Shown: in pieces, positions 14,601 through 22,610 of the stretch | Numbering within the stretch: position 1 is the first letter of the stretch | Layout: every line of letters begins with the position of its first letter | From: Colivicinus sp963607765 | GTDB taxonomy: Bacteria > Bacillota_I > Bacilli_A > Erysipelotrichales > Erysipelotrichaceae | Length of the DNA stretch: 27,784 nucleotides | Assembly: GCA_963607765.1 (NCBI GenBank) | Contig: CAVDDT010000014.1 | Span: forward strand, 1-27,784 | Reading direction: 5' to 3' | Program-made: the position numbers and the translations under genes | The notes under the pieces: model-generated | What the model was told of the DNA's origin: nothing | Database searches by the model: none | What the model saw: the letters and a program-made list of their open reading frames with translations, nothing else

Positions 14601-15412
14601 TTGCGAATATTAATTATGTTAAAAAGGTATTGGGTGATTTGAAGGCAAAAAAGAAGTTTGGCCAGAATTTTTTAATTGACTCTAATATTGTAGATAAGAT
14701 TGCCTATAATGCTTGTGATAAAGATTGTTTAACTATTGAAATAGGGCCTGGCTTAGGTTCTTTGAGCGAAATGCTTCTTAAGTATTCAAAGTGTGTCGAT
14801 GCTTATGAGATTGATAAAGATATGTATGATATTTTAAATAATACTTTTGATGATGAAAGGTTTCATGTGTATCTTGAGGATTTTTTGGATACTAATTTGG
14901 ATAAATATAAGGGACAGGAAATTAAAGTTTGTAGTAATTTGCCTTATTATGTGACTACTCCTATTTTGTTTAAGCTTTTTAATAGCGAGCTTAATATTAG
15001 CAAGATTACAGTTATGGTTCAAAAAGAAGTCGCAGATAGGTTTAAGGCTAAAGTTGGTAGCGAAGACTATAATGCGCTTAGCATTATTGTGCAATATCTA
15101 TATGATGTAAAGCTTGAGATGAATATTTCTAAGAACGTATTTTATCCTTCTCCTAAGGTGGATAGTTCGGTTATTTCTTTTTCTCCTAAAAGAGAAAGAA
15201 ACTTTGAATATGAACATGGTTTCTTTGATTTCTTGGATAAGTGTTTTACTAAGAGAAGAAAGACTTTGCATAATAATTTAAAGGATTTCTTAGATGAAGA
15301 TGATATCGATAAGATTTATTCGATGTGTAATTTAAGCAGTAATGTGCGTGCACAAGAATTGGATTTGGATTCTTTTATTAAAATGTATGAGGTGATTAAT
15401 CATGAAAGATAG
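14597..15412 (+). CDS. rsmA: 16S rRNA dimethyladenosine transferase RsmA (KsgA)
   Basis: Dimethylates two adjacent adenines in the 3' hairpin of 16S rRNA late in small-subunit assembly, using S-adenosylmethionine. The 271 residues show KFGQNFLID (20-28), the SAM-binding EIGPGLGSLSE (48-58), the catalytic NLPY (114-117) and the C-terminal KRRKTLHNNLK helix. The ATG overlaps the rnmV stop, and the 3' end overlaps ispE by 11 bases. Confidence 0.95.
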   Translation: MIANINYVKKVLGDLKAKKKFGQNFLIDSNIVDKIAYNACDKDCLTIEIGPGLGSLSEMLLKYSKCVDAYEIDKDMYDILNNTFDDERFHVYLEDFLDTNLDKYKGQEIKVCSNLPYYVTTPILFKLFNSELNISKITVMVQKEVADRFKAKVGSEDYNALSIIVQYLYDVKLEMNISKNVFYPSPKVDSSVISFSPKRERNFEYEHGFFDFLDKCFTKRRKTLHNNLKDFLDEDDIDKIYSMCNLSSNVRAQELDLDSFIKMYEVINHER

Positions 15413-16232
15413 AGCTTATTGTAAAGTTAATTTGGCTTTGGATGTGCTTGGAGTAAGAGATGATGGTTATCATGAACTTAAAATGATTATGGTTCCTCTT
15501 GATTTTTATGATGAATTAGAGATTGTTAGAAGCAATGAAACATCTTATAGTTGTCAAAGGCCTAATGTTTATTTTGATGAGAATAATACGATTGTTAAAG
15601 CTTTAAATTTAATGAAGAGTGATTTTAATATCACTGATAATTTTTCTGTTTCTTTAAATAAATATATTCCAATTAAGGCTGGTCTTGCAGGTGGAAGCAG
15701 CGATGGGGCTAGTGTTATTAGAATTATTAATAAAATGTATCATTTAAATTTAAGCGAGGACAAGATAAAGGAGCTATGTCTAAAGATTGGCTCTGATGTT
15801 TTGTTTAATTATTATAATAGGCCAGCTTTAGTTGAAGGGACTGGAGACAAGCTTACTTTTATCGATATTAAAGATAATTATTATGTCTTGTTGGTAAAAC
15901 CTAGAAAAGGTGTTTCAACTAAGGAGTGTTACAAGTTAGTGGATGATAATTGCGTTCATCCTGATGTAGATTTGATTTTAGATAGGCTTAAAAATGGCGG
16001 TGAGATAACTAGCTTATTGGCAAATAGTTTAGAGAAGCCAGCTATTGAACTTTGTAAAGATATCGCTAGTGCTAAAAGAGATTTAATAGAAGCGGGCGCA
16101 TCTTTTAGTATGGTTTCTGGTAGTGGTTCCACTGTTTTCACGATTGATAAGAATTATCATAAGATTATTGAGCTTAGGGATATCTTAAGAAATAAGGGCT
16201 ATTTTGTAAGAAGTAGCCAAATATTAAAGTAA
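15402..16232 (+). CDS. ispE: 4-diphosphocytidyl-2-C-methyl-D-erythritol kinase
   Basis: GHMP-family kinase of the MEP isoprenoid pathway, acting on the product of IspD. In the 276 residues one sees K8 and VNLALDVLG near the N-terminus, the ATP-binding AGLAGGSSDGASV (93-105) with catalytic D101, and the C-terminal MVSGSGSTVF. GAGGTGA precedes the ATG inside the rsmA end. It is the last gene of the operon; the next promoter begins 15 bases downstream and no terminator is visible. Confidence 0.94.
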   Translation: MKDRAYCKVNLALDVLGVRDDGYHELKMIMVPLDFYDELEIVRSNETSYSCQRPNVYFDENNTIVKALNLMKSDFNITDNFSVSLNKYIPIKAGLAGGSSDGASVIRIINKMYHLNLSEDKIKELCLKIGSDVLFNYYNRPALVEGTGDKLTFIDIKDNYYVLLVKPRKGVSTKECYKLVDDNCVHPDVDLILDRLKNGGEITSLLANSLEKPAIELCKDIASAKRDLIEAGASFSMVSGSGSTVFTIDKNYHKIIELRDILRNKGYFVRSSQILK

Positions 16233-16247
16233 GTTAGCTTAAAAAGA

Positions 16248-16256
16248 TGATAGAAT
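16248..16256 (+). promoter_or_regulatory. Extended -10 for the glmU-like/prs pair
   Basis: TGATAGAAT has the TGn extension; transcription would start about 16263 with a 13-base leader containing GAGGA before the ATG at 16276. No good -35 is present, as is common for extended -10 promoters. Confidence 0.45.
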
Positions 16257-16275
16257 TATACAGTGAGGAAAACAA

Positions 16276-17379
16276 ATGAATAGCGCTGTTTTATTTATTG
16301 GAAATCAAAGAGAATTGGATTTGGCTTTTACAGAGCTAAATGATAAGAATGTTGTTGATTATACAATAGATCAAATTAGAAGACTTGATGTTTCGGATAT
16401 TTATCTTGTTGGTGCTAGTGATTTGAATTTAGATGGTGTTATTAAAAGAGACACTTTAGAGGAAACAATTTTAGAGGTTAAGAAATTAGAAGGGACTTGT
16501 CTTTTGGTCTCTCCTTTTTATCCTTTGTTAGATAAGAATATTTATAAGAAATTATTAGATAATAGTCCTTGTGTTTTGACATGTAAAGAGGAGTTTCTTC
16601 CTTTCTTCAGTTTTGATTGCAAGGATATTGATAAAATGGAAGAACTTAGTTATTCAAATGTTGAATTAGATTTTCTTCCAAAGAAATTTGATAGTTTAAA
16701 AGATATTGGTGAGTTTAATAGAATTATAAGAGAGTCTATTAATAATAAATGGTTAGATAAGGGTGTTGTTATTACTGATCCTAATACAGTTTTTATTGGT
16801 AGTGATGTTTCTATCGATAAGAATACCGTGATTAAGGCTAATGTTAGTATTAGGGGAAAGAGTGTTATTGGTAAGAATAATGTGATTGAGGAAGGCTCTT
16901 TTATTTCTAATTCAAATATTGGCGATAATAATAGAGTTTATGATTCAAAGATTATTGATAGTGTAATTAAAAACAAGGCCGCTATTGGTCCTGATGCATT
17001 AGTGGTTGATAGTGAAGTTAACGATGAGTCTTTAATTGGCTCTTACACAAAGCTTAAGAGTTCTAAAATAGGTAAGAATGTTTATATTGAGCACTTGTCT
17101 TTTATTGGCGATTGTATGGTTGGCGACAATGTAAAGATTGGTGCGGGTGTTGTGACTGTTAATAATGATTCTAGAAGTCGTAATATGACGATTATTAAGT
17201 CTTTTAGTACTATTGGCAGTAATGTTAGTTTGATTGCACCTTTAACTATTGGCGAGTATGCGCTTGTGGCTGCGGGTTCAACAATTGATGATGATGTGAA
17301 GGATGGCGATATGGCTATCGCCAGACTATACCAGCAGAATAAAAAGGGATACGGATATAAGTATAATCAGGAGGGCTAA
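16276..17379 (+). CDS. GlmU-like protein with an eroded uridyltransferase half
   Basis: GlmU homologue next to prs, as in B. subtilis, but 367 residues against about 456. The N-terminal half (1-165) lacks the LAAGxGTRM loop (here VLFIGNQREL), has SPFYP where GlmU has the metal-binding GDVP, and skips the following substrate-binding stretch. Residues about 166-350 are hexapeptide repeats of a left-handed beta helix. Against E. coli GlmU (numbering recalled) catalytic His363 is H273, Asn377 N285, Asn386 N296, Ser405 S315, Ala423 A333 and Arg440 R350, but Arg333, Lys351, Tyr366 and Tyr387 are replaced. I infer an acetyltransferase without pyrophosphorylase activity, with an uncertain sugar-phosphate substrate. 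GAGGA precedes the ATG. Confidence 0.82.
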   Translation: MNSAVLFIGNQRELDLAFTELNDKNVVDYTIDQIRRLDVSDIYLVGASDLNLDGVIKRDTLEETILEVKKLEGTCLLVSPFYPLLDKNIYKKLLDNSPCVLTCKEEFLPFFSFDCKDIDKMEELSYSNVELDFLPKKFDSLKDIGEFNRIIRESINNKWLDKGVVITDPNTVFIGSDVSIDKNTVIKANVSIRGKSVIGKNNVIEEGSFISNSNIGDNNRVYDSKIIDSVIKNKAAIGPDALVVDSEVNDESLIGSYTKLKSSKIGKNVYIEHLSFIGDCMVGDNVKIGAGVVTVNNDSRSRNMTIIKSFSTIGSNVSLIAPLTIGEYALVAAGSTIDDDVKDGDMAIARLYQQNKKGYGYKYNQEG

Positions 17380-17380
17380 A

Positions 17381-18358
17381 ATGGATAGCGATATCAAAGT
17401 TTTCTCTTTGTCAGGCAATGTAGAGCTTGTCAATGAAATTTGCGACTACTTAAAGATTGAACCAGGTAAAATTGAGGTTAATCATTTTGCGGATGGTGAG
17501 ACTTTAGTTGAATTTGGGGAGAGTGTTCGTGGTAAACAGGTGTATTTTGTACAAAGCACTTATAAGCCTGTTAATGAGCGTTTAATGGAGCTTCTTATTG
17601 CGATTGATGCAGCAAAAAGAGCCAGTGCTAGCGAGATACAATGTATCATTCCTTACTTTGGCTATGCTAGACAAGATCGTAAGGCTAAGCCAAGACAGCC
17701 AATTACTGCTAGACTCGTAGCTGATTTGTTGGCTGCAGCTGGTGCTGATAGAGTTGTGACAATTGATTTACATGCATCTCAAATTCAAGGTTTCTTTTCA
17801 TTCCCTGCGGATGATTTAACTAGTATTCCTATGATGGGCCAATATTTCTTAAAAAAGGGCTTAGATATGGAAAATACAGTTGTTGTTTCTCCAGACCATG
17901 GTGGTGCAACAAGAGCTAGAAATTTAGCTAATATTTTAGGAACAAGCATTGCGATTATCGATAAGAGACGTCCAAGACCAAATGTTTGTGAGGCACAAAG
18001 TGTTATTGGTGATGTTGAAGGCAAAGATTGTATCGTAGTTGATGACATTTGTGATACAGCTGGTTCTCTTGTAGCAGCATGTGAGATTCTAAAGAAGTTT
18101 GGTGCTAAAGATGTTTATGTATGTCTTGCCCATGGCGTATTCTCTGGTCCTGCAATTGATAGAATTGAGAATTCTGTAATTAAGGAAATTGTTGTGACAA
18201 ATTCAATTCCACTAGATGATGAAAAGAAAGCTAAGACTAACAAGATTAAGCAAATTAGTGTTGGCTTAATGCTTTCTAGATTAATTACCGCAATTTCTAG
18301 CCATAAGCCAGTATCTGAAATTTATGGTTTATTTACAGAGCACGAAGAAACTAAATAA
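17381..18358 (+). CDS. prs: Ribose-phosphate pyrophosphokinase (PRPP synthetase)
   Basis: Makes PRPP from ribose 5-phosphate and ATP for nucleotide, histidine and NAD synthesis, including the PyrE reaction encoded upstream. The 325 residues carry the RQDRKAKPRQPITA ATP region, VTIDLHASQIQGFF, VVSPDHGGATRARN, KRRP and the PRPP-binding VVDDICDTAGS. The start at 17381 is supported by an AGGAGGG ribosome site and the usual SDIKVFSLSGN beginning; an upstream in-frame ATG at 17303 lies inside the glmU-like gene and is rejected. Confidence 0.96.
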   Translation: MDSDIKVFSLSGNVELVNEICDYLKIEPGKIEVNHFADGETLVEFGESVRGKQVYFVQSTYKPVNERLMELLIAIDAAKRASASEIQCIIPYFGYARQDRKAKPRQPITARLVADLLAAAGADRVVTIDLHASQIQGFFSFPADDLTSIPMMGQYFLKKGLDMENTVVVSPDHGGATRARNLANILGTSIAIIDKRRPRPNVCEAQSVIGDVEGKDCIVVDDICDTAGSLVAACEILKKFGAKDVYVCLAHGVFSGPAIDRIENSVIKEIVVTNSIPLDDEKKAKTNKIKQISVGLMLSRLITAISSHKPVSEIYGLFTEHEETK

Positions 18359-18370
18359 TTAATTATTAAA

Positions 18371-18398
18371 GAAGCGATTATCAATGATAGTCGCTTTT
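18371..18398 (+). terminator. Intrinsic terminator of prs
   Basis: AAGCGATTATC (18371-18381) pairs with GATAGTCGCTT (18385-18395), one G-U pair, three-base loop, followed by a T-run. It lies between convergent genes and may also slow transcription arriving on the minus strand, although the T-run there is poor. Confidence 0.82.
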
Positions 18399-19603
18399 TA
18401 TTTGGCTTTTTTCTTTTTTGTGGCGAATGTTGAAACATCAGGATTAATGATGTTTGTATCTTGAATAGTATCTGTTTTTATTTTTAAAGATAAGATTCTT
18501 CTTACTGATTCATTTATTCTTTCTATTGATATTTCGTTGTTTAAGACAGCTTCTTTTACGCCATCATATGCTTCAATATAGTTTTCAGGCATAAGAATAA
18601 TATCTACACCAGCCTCGATAGCTAATACGGCTGCTTGTTTGCTTGAGCAGTGTTTTGATATGGCTCCCATTTCAAAGGAATCGGTAATGATTATGCCATT
18701 GTAGTTTAATTCATTTCTTAATTTTGAAATTATTTCACTTGATAATGATGCGGGCAAATCATTGTTTGTGACATTGGGTGTGGAAATGTGTCCAAGCATT
18801 ACCATATCGGTATTATTGTCTATTCCGCTTTTAAAAGTGATAAGTTCTTCATCTAATAGTTCTTCCCATGTTTTATATGTATAAACTAAGTCAGCATGAC
18901 TATCATTGCTAGTGTCACCATGCCCAGGAAAGTGCTTGATGCATGAAGCGATGTTGTTTGCGTGTAGGCCATTTATGTAGTTAACGATATATTCACTAGC
19001 TATATTAGGATCTGATCCAAAGGCTCTTTTGCCTATTACTTTATTATTGGGATTGGTGTTGATGTCACTAACTGGGGCAAAGTCTACATCGATGCCATAT
19101 TCTTTTAAATAACTCGAAATGGTGCTCGCCTCATAGTAGGCATATGATGGATCATATTCATTGGCGATTTCCTCATTTGTGGGGAATTTTTCGACATCGA
19201 AGTTCTTGTTGCTGGCGATTCTTGTGACATTTCCTCCTTCTTCGTCTATGCAGATTAATGGAGAAATGATGTTTAAATTATGAATATCACTTGTTAGATC
19301 TTTCAGTTGTATCTTGTTTACAATGTTTCTTGAAAACAGTGTTATACCGCCACATGGATATTTCTTATATGTTTCTATCATTTCACTTGTAAGTGATTGA
19401 TGAGAGATGATGTCTCCTGAGGCTATATCGGAAACATAATCTGGATCTAGTGCTTCTAGTCTTATGATGAACAATTGTCCTATTTTTTCATCTAGTGTCA
19501 TATCCTTTAACACATCTTCTATGATGTCTAGACTATTAATTTGAACACTACTAAAGATAGATAGAAAGATAGATAGAAGTGTGATTAGTATTTTATTCTT
19601 CAT
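18398..19603 (-). CDS. Glycoside hydrolase family 3, NagZ-like beta-N-acetylhexosaminidase
   Basis: Probably removes N-acetylglucosamine from peptidoglycan fragments. The 401 residues begin with a basic, hydrophobic signal sequence (about 1-24) without a lipobox cysteine, so secretion or membrane anchoring is likely. The GH3 domain shows CIDEEGGNVTR, KHFPGHGD (223-230), the Asp-Ser-His dyad at D234-H236 typical of NagZ, and the nucleophile D308 in IITDSFEMGAI. The C-terminus ends in KKKKAK. The ATG lies 11 bases inside the preceding hydrolase gene and has only a weak ribosome site, so coupling is likely. Confidence 0.88.
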   Translation of the reverse strand: MKNKILITLLSIFLSIFSSVQINSLDIIEDVLKDMTLDEKIGQLFIIRLEALDPDYVSDIASGDIISHQSLTSEMIETYKKYPCGGITLFSRNIVNKIQLKDLTSDIHNLNIISPLICIDEEGGNVTRIASNKNFDVEKFPTNEEIANEYDPSYAYYEASTISSYLKEYGIDVDFAPVSDINTNPNNKVIGKRAFGSDPNIASEYIVNYINGLHANNIASCIKHFPGHGDTSNDSHADLVYTYKTWEELLDEELITFKSGIDNNTDMVMLGHISTPNVTNNDLPASLSSEIISKLRNELNYNGIIITDSFEMGAISKHCSSKQAAVLAIEAGVDIILMPENYIEAYDGVKEAVLNNEISIERINESVRRILSLKIKTDTIQDTNIINPDVSTFATKKKKAK

Positions 19604-20513
19604 TTACTTTTTCGATAAGCTTTAAGAAATGTTTCTCATATTCTTTTGGGTTTTTTAAATAACTAAGCGCATGACTTGCATTATCTACCACTAGCAAGTC
19701 TTTATCACAATTTGCGTTCTCGTATATCTTATATACATCTTCGGTATTCACAAAATGATCCTTCCCTCCATGTATTAGAAGTAAGTGATTTTTATATTGT
19801 TTGATTGATTTATATGCTTCTTTTTCATCTAATGAGTAGCTGCATATTATTTTCATTAAAAAGTTGGCGATTGGGACAAGCGGAAAGGATGGAAGATGGT
19901 ACATTTGTTTTATTTGGTAACACACTTCATCATATCCTGAGGCAAAGCCACAATCGGCAACAACGCCTTTGACGGTGTTTTGATCAACTATCGAACTAGC
20001 GTTTAATACGGTGGCGGCTCCCATTGAAATGCCATATAGAATGATTGTCTTTTGATTATATTCTTTTATTAATTTGTTTACCCAAACATTAACGTCTTTA
20101 CAGTCTAGCACACCAAAGCCAATGTATTTGCCTTGTGATTTTCCATGTGCTCTATCGTCCACAAAAAGTAGATTATATCCAGTTGAATAAAGAAACTTGG
20201 CACTTGCACCACCATCATATAGTCCATCTTTGGCTTTATAGCCATGAACAAAAATAATCGTTTTATCTTTGATGGTGTTTTCTACATAAAGTCCTTTTAA
20301 AATAAGGCCATCAAATGATGTGACTGATATTTCTTTGGGATTTTTTGTTTGGATAAATTCTCTTCCTTTTTGGTTGGCTTCTTCGTATGTTTTCCAATTG
20401 TCGGCTGTAGGTGCTTGTTTAGTTACTCTTAAAAAAGATAGTCTAATTAGAATATAGGCTATTAAAAACAATATGACTGTTAGAATTATTAGTGCTATTA
20501 TTATCCATTTCAT
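19593..20513 (-). CDS. Membrane-anchored alpha/beta hydrolase
   Basis: Serine hydrolase of the alpha/beta fold with one N-terminal membrane helix (about residues 3-24). Visible are the oxyanion HGYK at 90-93, DDRAHGKSQG, the nucleophile elbow GISMGA with S163, the acid D252 in HGGKDHFV and H281 in NASHAL, giving a complete triad. It resembles the B. subtilis YqkD group; the substrate is unknown. There is no Shine-Dalgarno sequence: a TAAAAT lies six bases before the ATG on the minus strand. It is transcribed divergently from murD, only 46 bases away, and overlaps the glycosidase gene. Confidence 0.83.
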   Translation of the reverse strand: MKWIIIALIILTVILFLIAYILIRLSFLRVTKQAPTADNWKTYEEANQKGREFIQTKNPKEISVTSFDGLILKGLYVENTIKDKTIIFVHGYKAKDGLYDGGASAKFLYSTGYNLLFVDDRAHGKSQGKYIGFGVLDCKDVNVWVNKLIKEYNQKTIILYGISMGAATVLNASSIVDQNTVKGVVADCGFASGYDEVCYQIKQMYHLPSFPLVPIANFLMKIICSYSLDEKEAYKSIKQYKNHLLLIHGGKDHFVNTEDVYKIYENANCDKDLLVVDNASHALSYLKNPKEYEKHFLKLIEKVNEE

Positions 20514-20559
20514 ACTTTAATTTTAAAACAATTTCTAAATAGTGGTAAACTTATTAGGT
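20514..20559. promoter_or_regulatory. 46-bp divergent promoter region (hydrolase / murD)
   Basis: Both start codons flank only 46 bases. On the minus strand TTACCA (plus 20543-20548), 17 bases, then TAAAAT (plus 20520-20525) ends six bases before the hydrolase ATG. On the plus strand TAAACT (20546-20551) ends eight bases before the murD ATG. The murD -10 overlaps the -35 of the hydrolase, so the two promoters should compete, and both transcripts can have almost no leader. Confidence 0.45.
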
Positions 20560-21858
20560 ATGAAAAATGTATTAATTATTGGTTGCGCAAGAAGCGGTTA
20601 TTGGGCAAGTAAACTTTTAAATAGAAAGGGTTACAATGTCACTATTACAGATGCGAGAGCTATTAAGGAAAAAGAGGAATTAGAAGATCTTGGCATTACT
20701 GTATATGATAATGGCCATCCTGATTGTATTAAAGATGTAGAATATGATTTTGTGGTAAAGAATCCTGGCATTCCTTATTCTAATGAACTAGTTTCTTATT
20801 ATGTAAACAAAGGAACAAAGGTAATTTGTGAGATAGAGTCTGCACTAGAATATCCTAGCAAATATGAGATTGCGGCTATTACTGGTACCAATGGCAAGAC
20901 TACTATTACTACAATGGTTTATGATATCTTAAAGGAACAATTTAAGGCATATGCTTGTGGCAATATTGGCACTCCTGTTAGTGAAATTGTTTATGAACAT
21001 GAAGACGAGGATGCGAAATTGTCTTTGGAAATTAGTGCTTTCCAACTTTTGGGCAGTCCTAATTTTCATCCTGAATGTGCGGTTATTACTAACTTAACCC
21101 CTGATCATTTAGATTATTTTGATTCTTTGGATGATTATTATAAGGCTAAGACTTTGGTTTATAAGAATATGAAAGATGATGATTGGTTCATCCTTAATAT
21201 TGATGATGAAGAGTGTGTTAAATATTGTAAAGATATCAAGTGTAAAGTAATCACTGTTTCTTTGGAAAAAGAAGCTGATTTATGTTTACATGGTGAAGAT
21301 GTTACATTATTTGGTGAAGTATTATTTGATAAAGATGATTTAAAGATTATCGGCAAGCATAACTTATTTAATGCGATGGTTGCTGCTTGTTTGGCATATA
21401 AGCTTGGCGCTACACCTGACTGTATTAGAAGTGTTATTTCTAATTTTAGAGGTGTCGAACATAGAATTGAGTATGTAAGAGAAGTTAGTGGTGTTAAATA
21501 TTACAATGACTCTAAGGGAACTAATACTGATAGTACTGTTATTGCTTTAAAGGCTTTTGATAAGCCAGTTATCCTTCTTGCAGGAGGGCATGACAAGCAC
21601 ACTGGTTTTAAGGGAATTGAAGAGAATAAGGATAGAATTAAGAAGCTTATTACTTTTGGTGAGACAAGAGATATGTTAGCTAGTATTAAGGGCGATTCTA
21701 TTGTTTGCGAAACAATGGCTGAGGCTTTAGAAAAGGCTAAAGAAATTGCGATTTCGGGTGATGTTGTTTTATTGTCTCCTGCTTGCAGTAGCTATGATCA
21801 ATTTAAGAACTTTGAAGAACGTGGTAGAATCTTTAAGGAGTTAGTTAATAATCTTTAA
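20560..21858 (+). CDS. murD: UDP-N-acetylmuramoyl-L-alanine:D-glutamate ligase
   Basis: Adds D-glutamate to UDP-MurNAc-L-Ala in the cytoplasm, using ATP. The 432 residues show MKNVLIIGCARSGY at the N-terminus, the ATP loop TGTNGKTT (108-115), NLTPDHLDYF, the YYNDSKGTNTDST motif and a C-terminal LSPACSSYDQF. The ATG at 20560 is chosen over an in-frame GTG at 20542 because it matches the family start and the GTG lies within the promoter bases. There is no Shine-Dalgarno sequence. The next gene, murI, supplies its D-glutamate substrate; the two overlap by one base. Confidence 0.95.
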   Translation: MKNVLIIGCARSGYWASKLLNRKGYNVTITDARAIKEKEELEDLGITVYDNGHPDCIKDVEYDFVVKNPGIPYSNELVSYYVNKGTKVICEIESALEYPSKYEIAAITGTNGKTTITTMVYDILKEQFKAYACGNIGTPVSEIVYEHEDEDAKLSLEISAFQLLGSPNFHPECAVITNLTPDHLDYFDSLDDYYKAKTLVYKNMKDDDWFILNIDDEECVKYCKDIKCKVITVSLEKEADLCLHGEDVTLFGEVLFDKDDLKIIGKHNLFNAMVAACLAYKLGATPDCIRSVISNFRGVEHRIEYVREVSGVKYYNDSKGTNTDSTVIALKAFDKPVILLAGGHDKHTGFKGIEENKDRIKKLITFGETRDMLASIKGDSIVCETMAEALEKAKEIAISGDVVLLSPACSSYDQFKNFEERGRIFKELVNNL

Positions 21859-22610
21859 TGATTCTTGGAATTTTCGATAGTGGGCTAGGTGGTTTAACAG
21901 TATTAAAAGAGGTTTTAGTAAACAATAGTTTTGATAGAATTGTTTACTATGGTGATACCGCTAGAGTTCCTTATGGTGATAAAGATATTGATACATTAAG
22001 AAAGTATGCCAGAGATGACATAACTTTTCTTCTTGAGAAGAAGTGCGATGAGATCATTGTTGCTTGCGGTACCGTTAGTTCTACTGTTTTAAATGAAATA
22101 AAAGATGATTATGATATTAAAATATCTGGAATAATTGATGCAGCGTGTAAGGGCGCAATAAATGCCTCTAAGAATAAGAAGATAGGTGTTATTGCGACTA
22201 GCGCAACTATTAATACGCATGTTTTTAAGAATAATCTAAAAGGATACGATGTATACGAGGTAGCTTGTCCTAAGTTTGTGCCTTTGATTGAAAATAATTT
22301 AATTGATAGCAAGCAAATGGATGATTACATTGATGAATATCTTTCTGTCTTCAAAAAAGAAAATGTCGATACATTGATATTGGGTTGCACACATTACCCA
22401 TTATTAGCCGATAAGATTAATAAATATTTTGGTGGCAAAGTTTCTTTGGTTAATAGTGGCACCGTGTTGTCTAAAGAAGTAAACAAGATTGAATATAAGG
22501 TTCCAAAGGTTGATTTTTATGTGTCTGGCGATTTGGGTTCTTTTGAAAATAATGCAAGTAGATTTTTGGATTTGGATAAGTTAAGGGGTAATTATGCATT
22601 TTACAAGTGA
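21858..22610 (+). CDS. murI: Glutamate racemase
   Basis: Cofactor-free racemase that makes D-glutamate for the wall. The 250 residues show GIFDSGLGGLTVL with D8, and the two catalytic cysteines C70 (IIVACGTVSS) and C177 (LILGCTHYPLL). The first cysteine is usually followed by Asn-Thr; here it is Gly-Thr, an uncommon change at a substrate-contact position. It lies between murD and the aminotransferase gene, overlapping both (1 and 17 bases). Confidence 0.92.
   Translation: MILGIFDSGLGGLTVLKEVLVNNSFDRIVYYGDTARVPYGDKDIDTLRKYARDDITFLLEKKCDEIIVACGTVSSTVLNEIKDDYDIKISGIIDAACKGAINASKNKKIGVIATSATINTHVFKNNLKGYDVYEVACPKFVPLIENNLIDSKQMDDYIDEYLSVFKKENVDTLILGCTHYPLLADKINKYFGGKVSLVNSGTVLSKEVNKIEYKVPKVDFYVSGDLGSFENNASRFLDLDKLRGNYAFYK

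Noticed and set aside
17303..17380. Longer prs reading frame starting inside the glmU-like gene
   Set aside because: An AGGAGGG ribosome site and the family-typical N-terminus place the start at 17381.
20542..20559. GTG start 18 bases upstream in murD
   Set aside because: It lies within the bases needed for the divergent promoters, and MurD normally begins at the MKNVLIIG strand.
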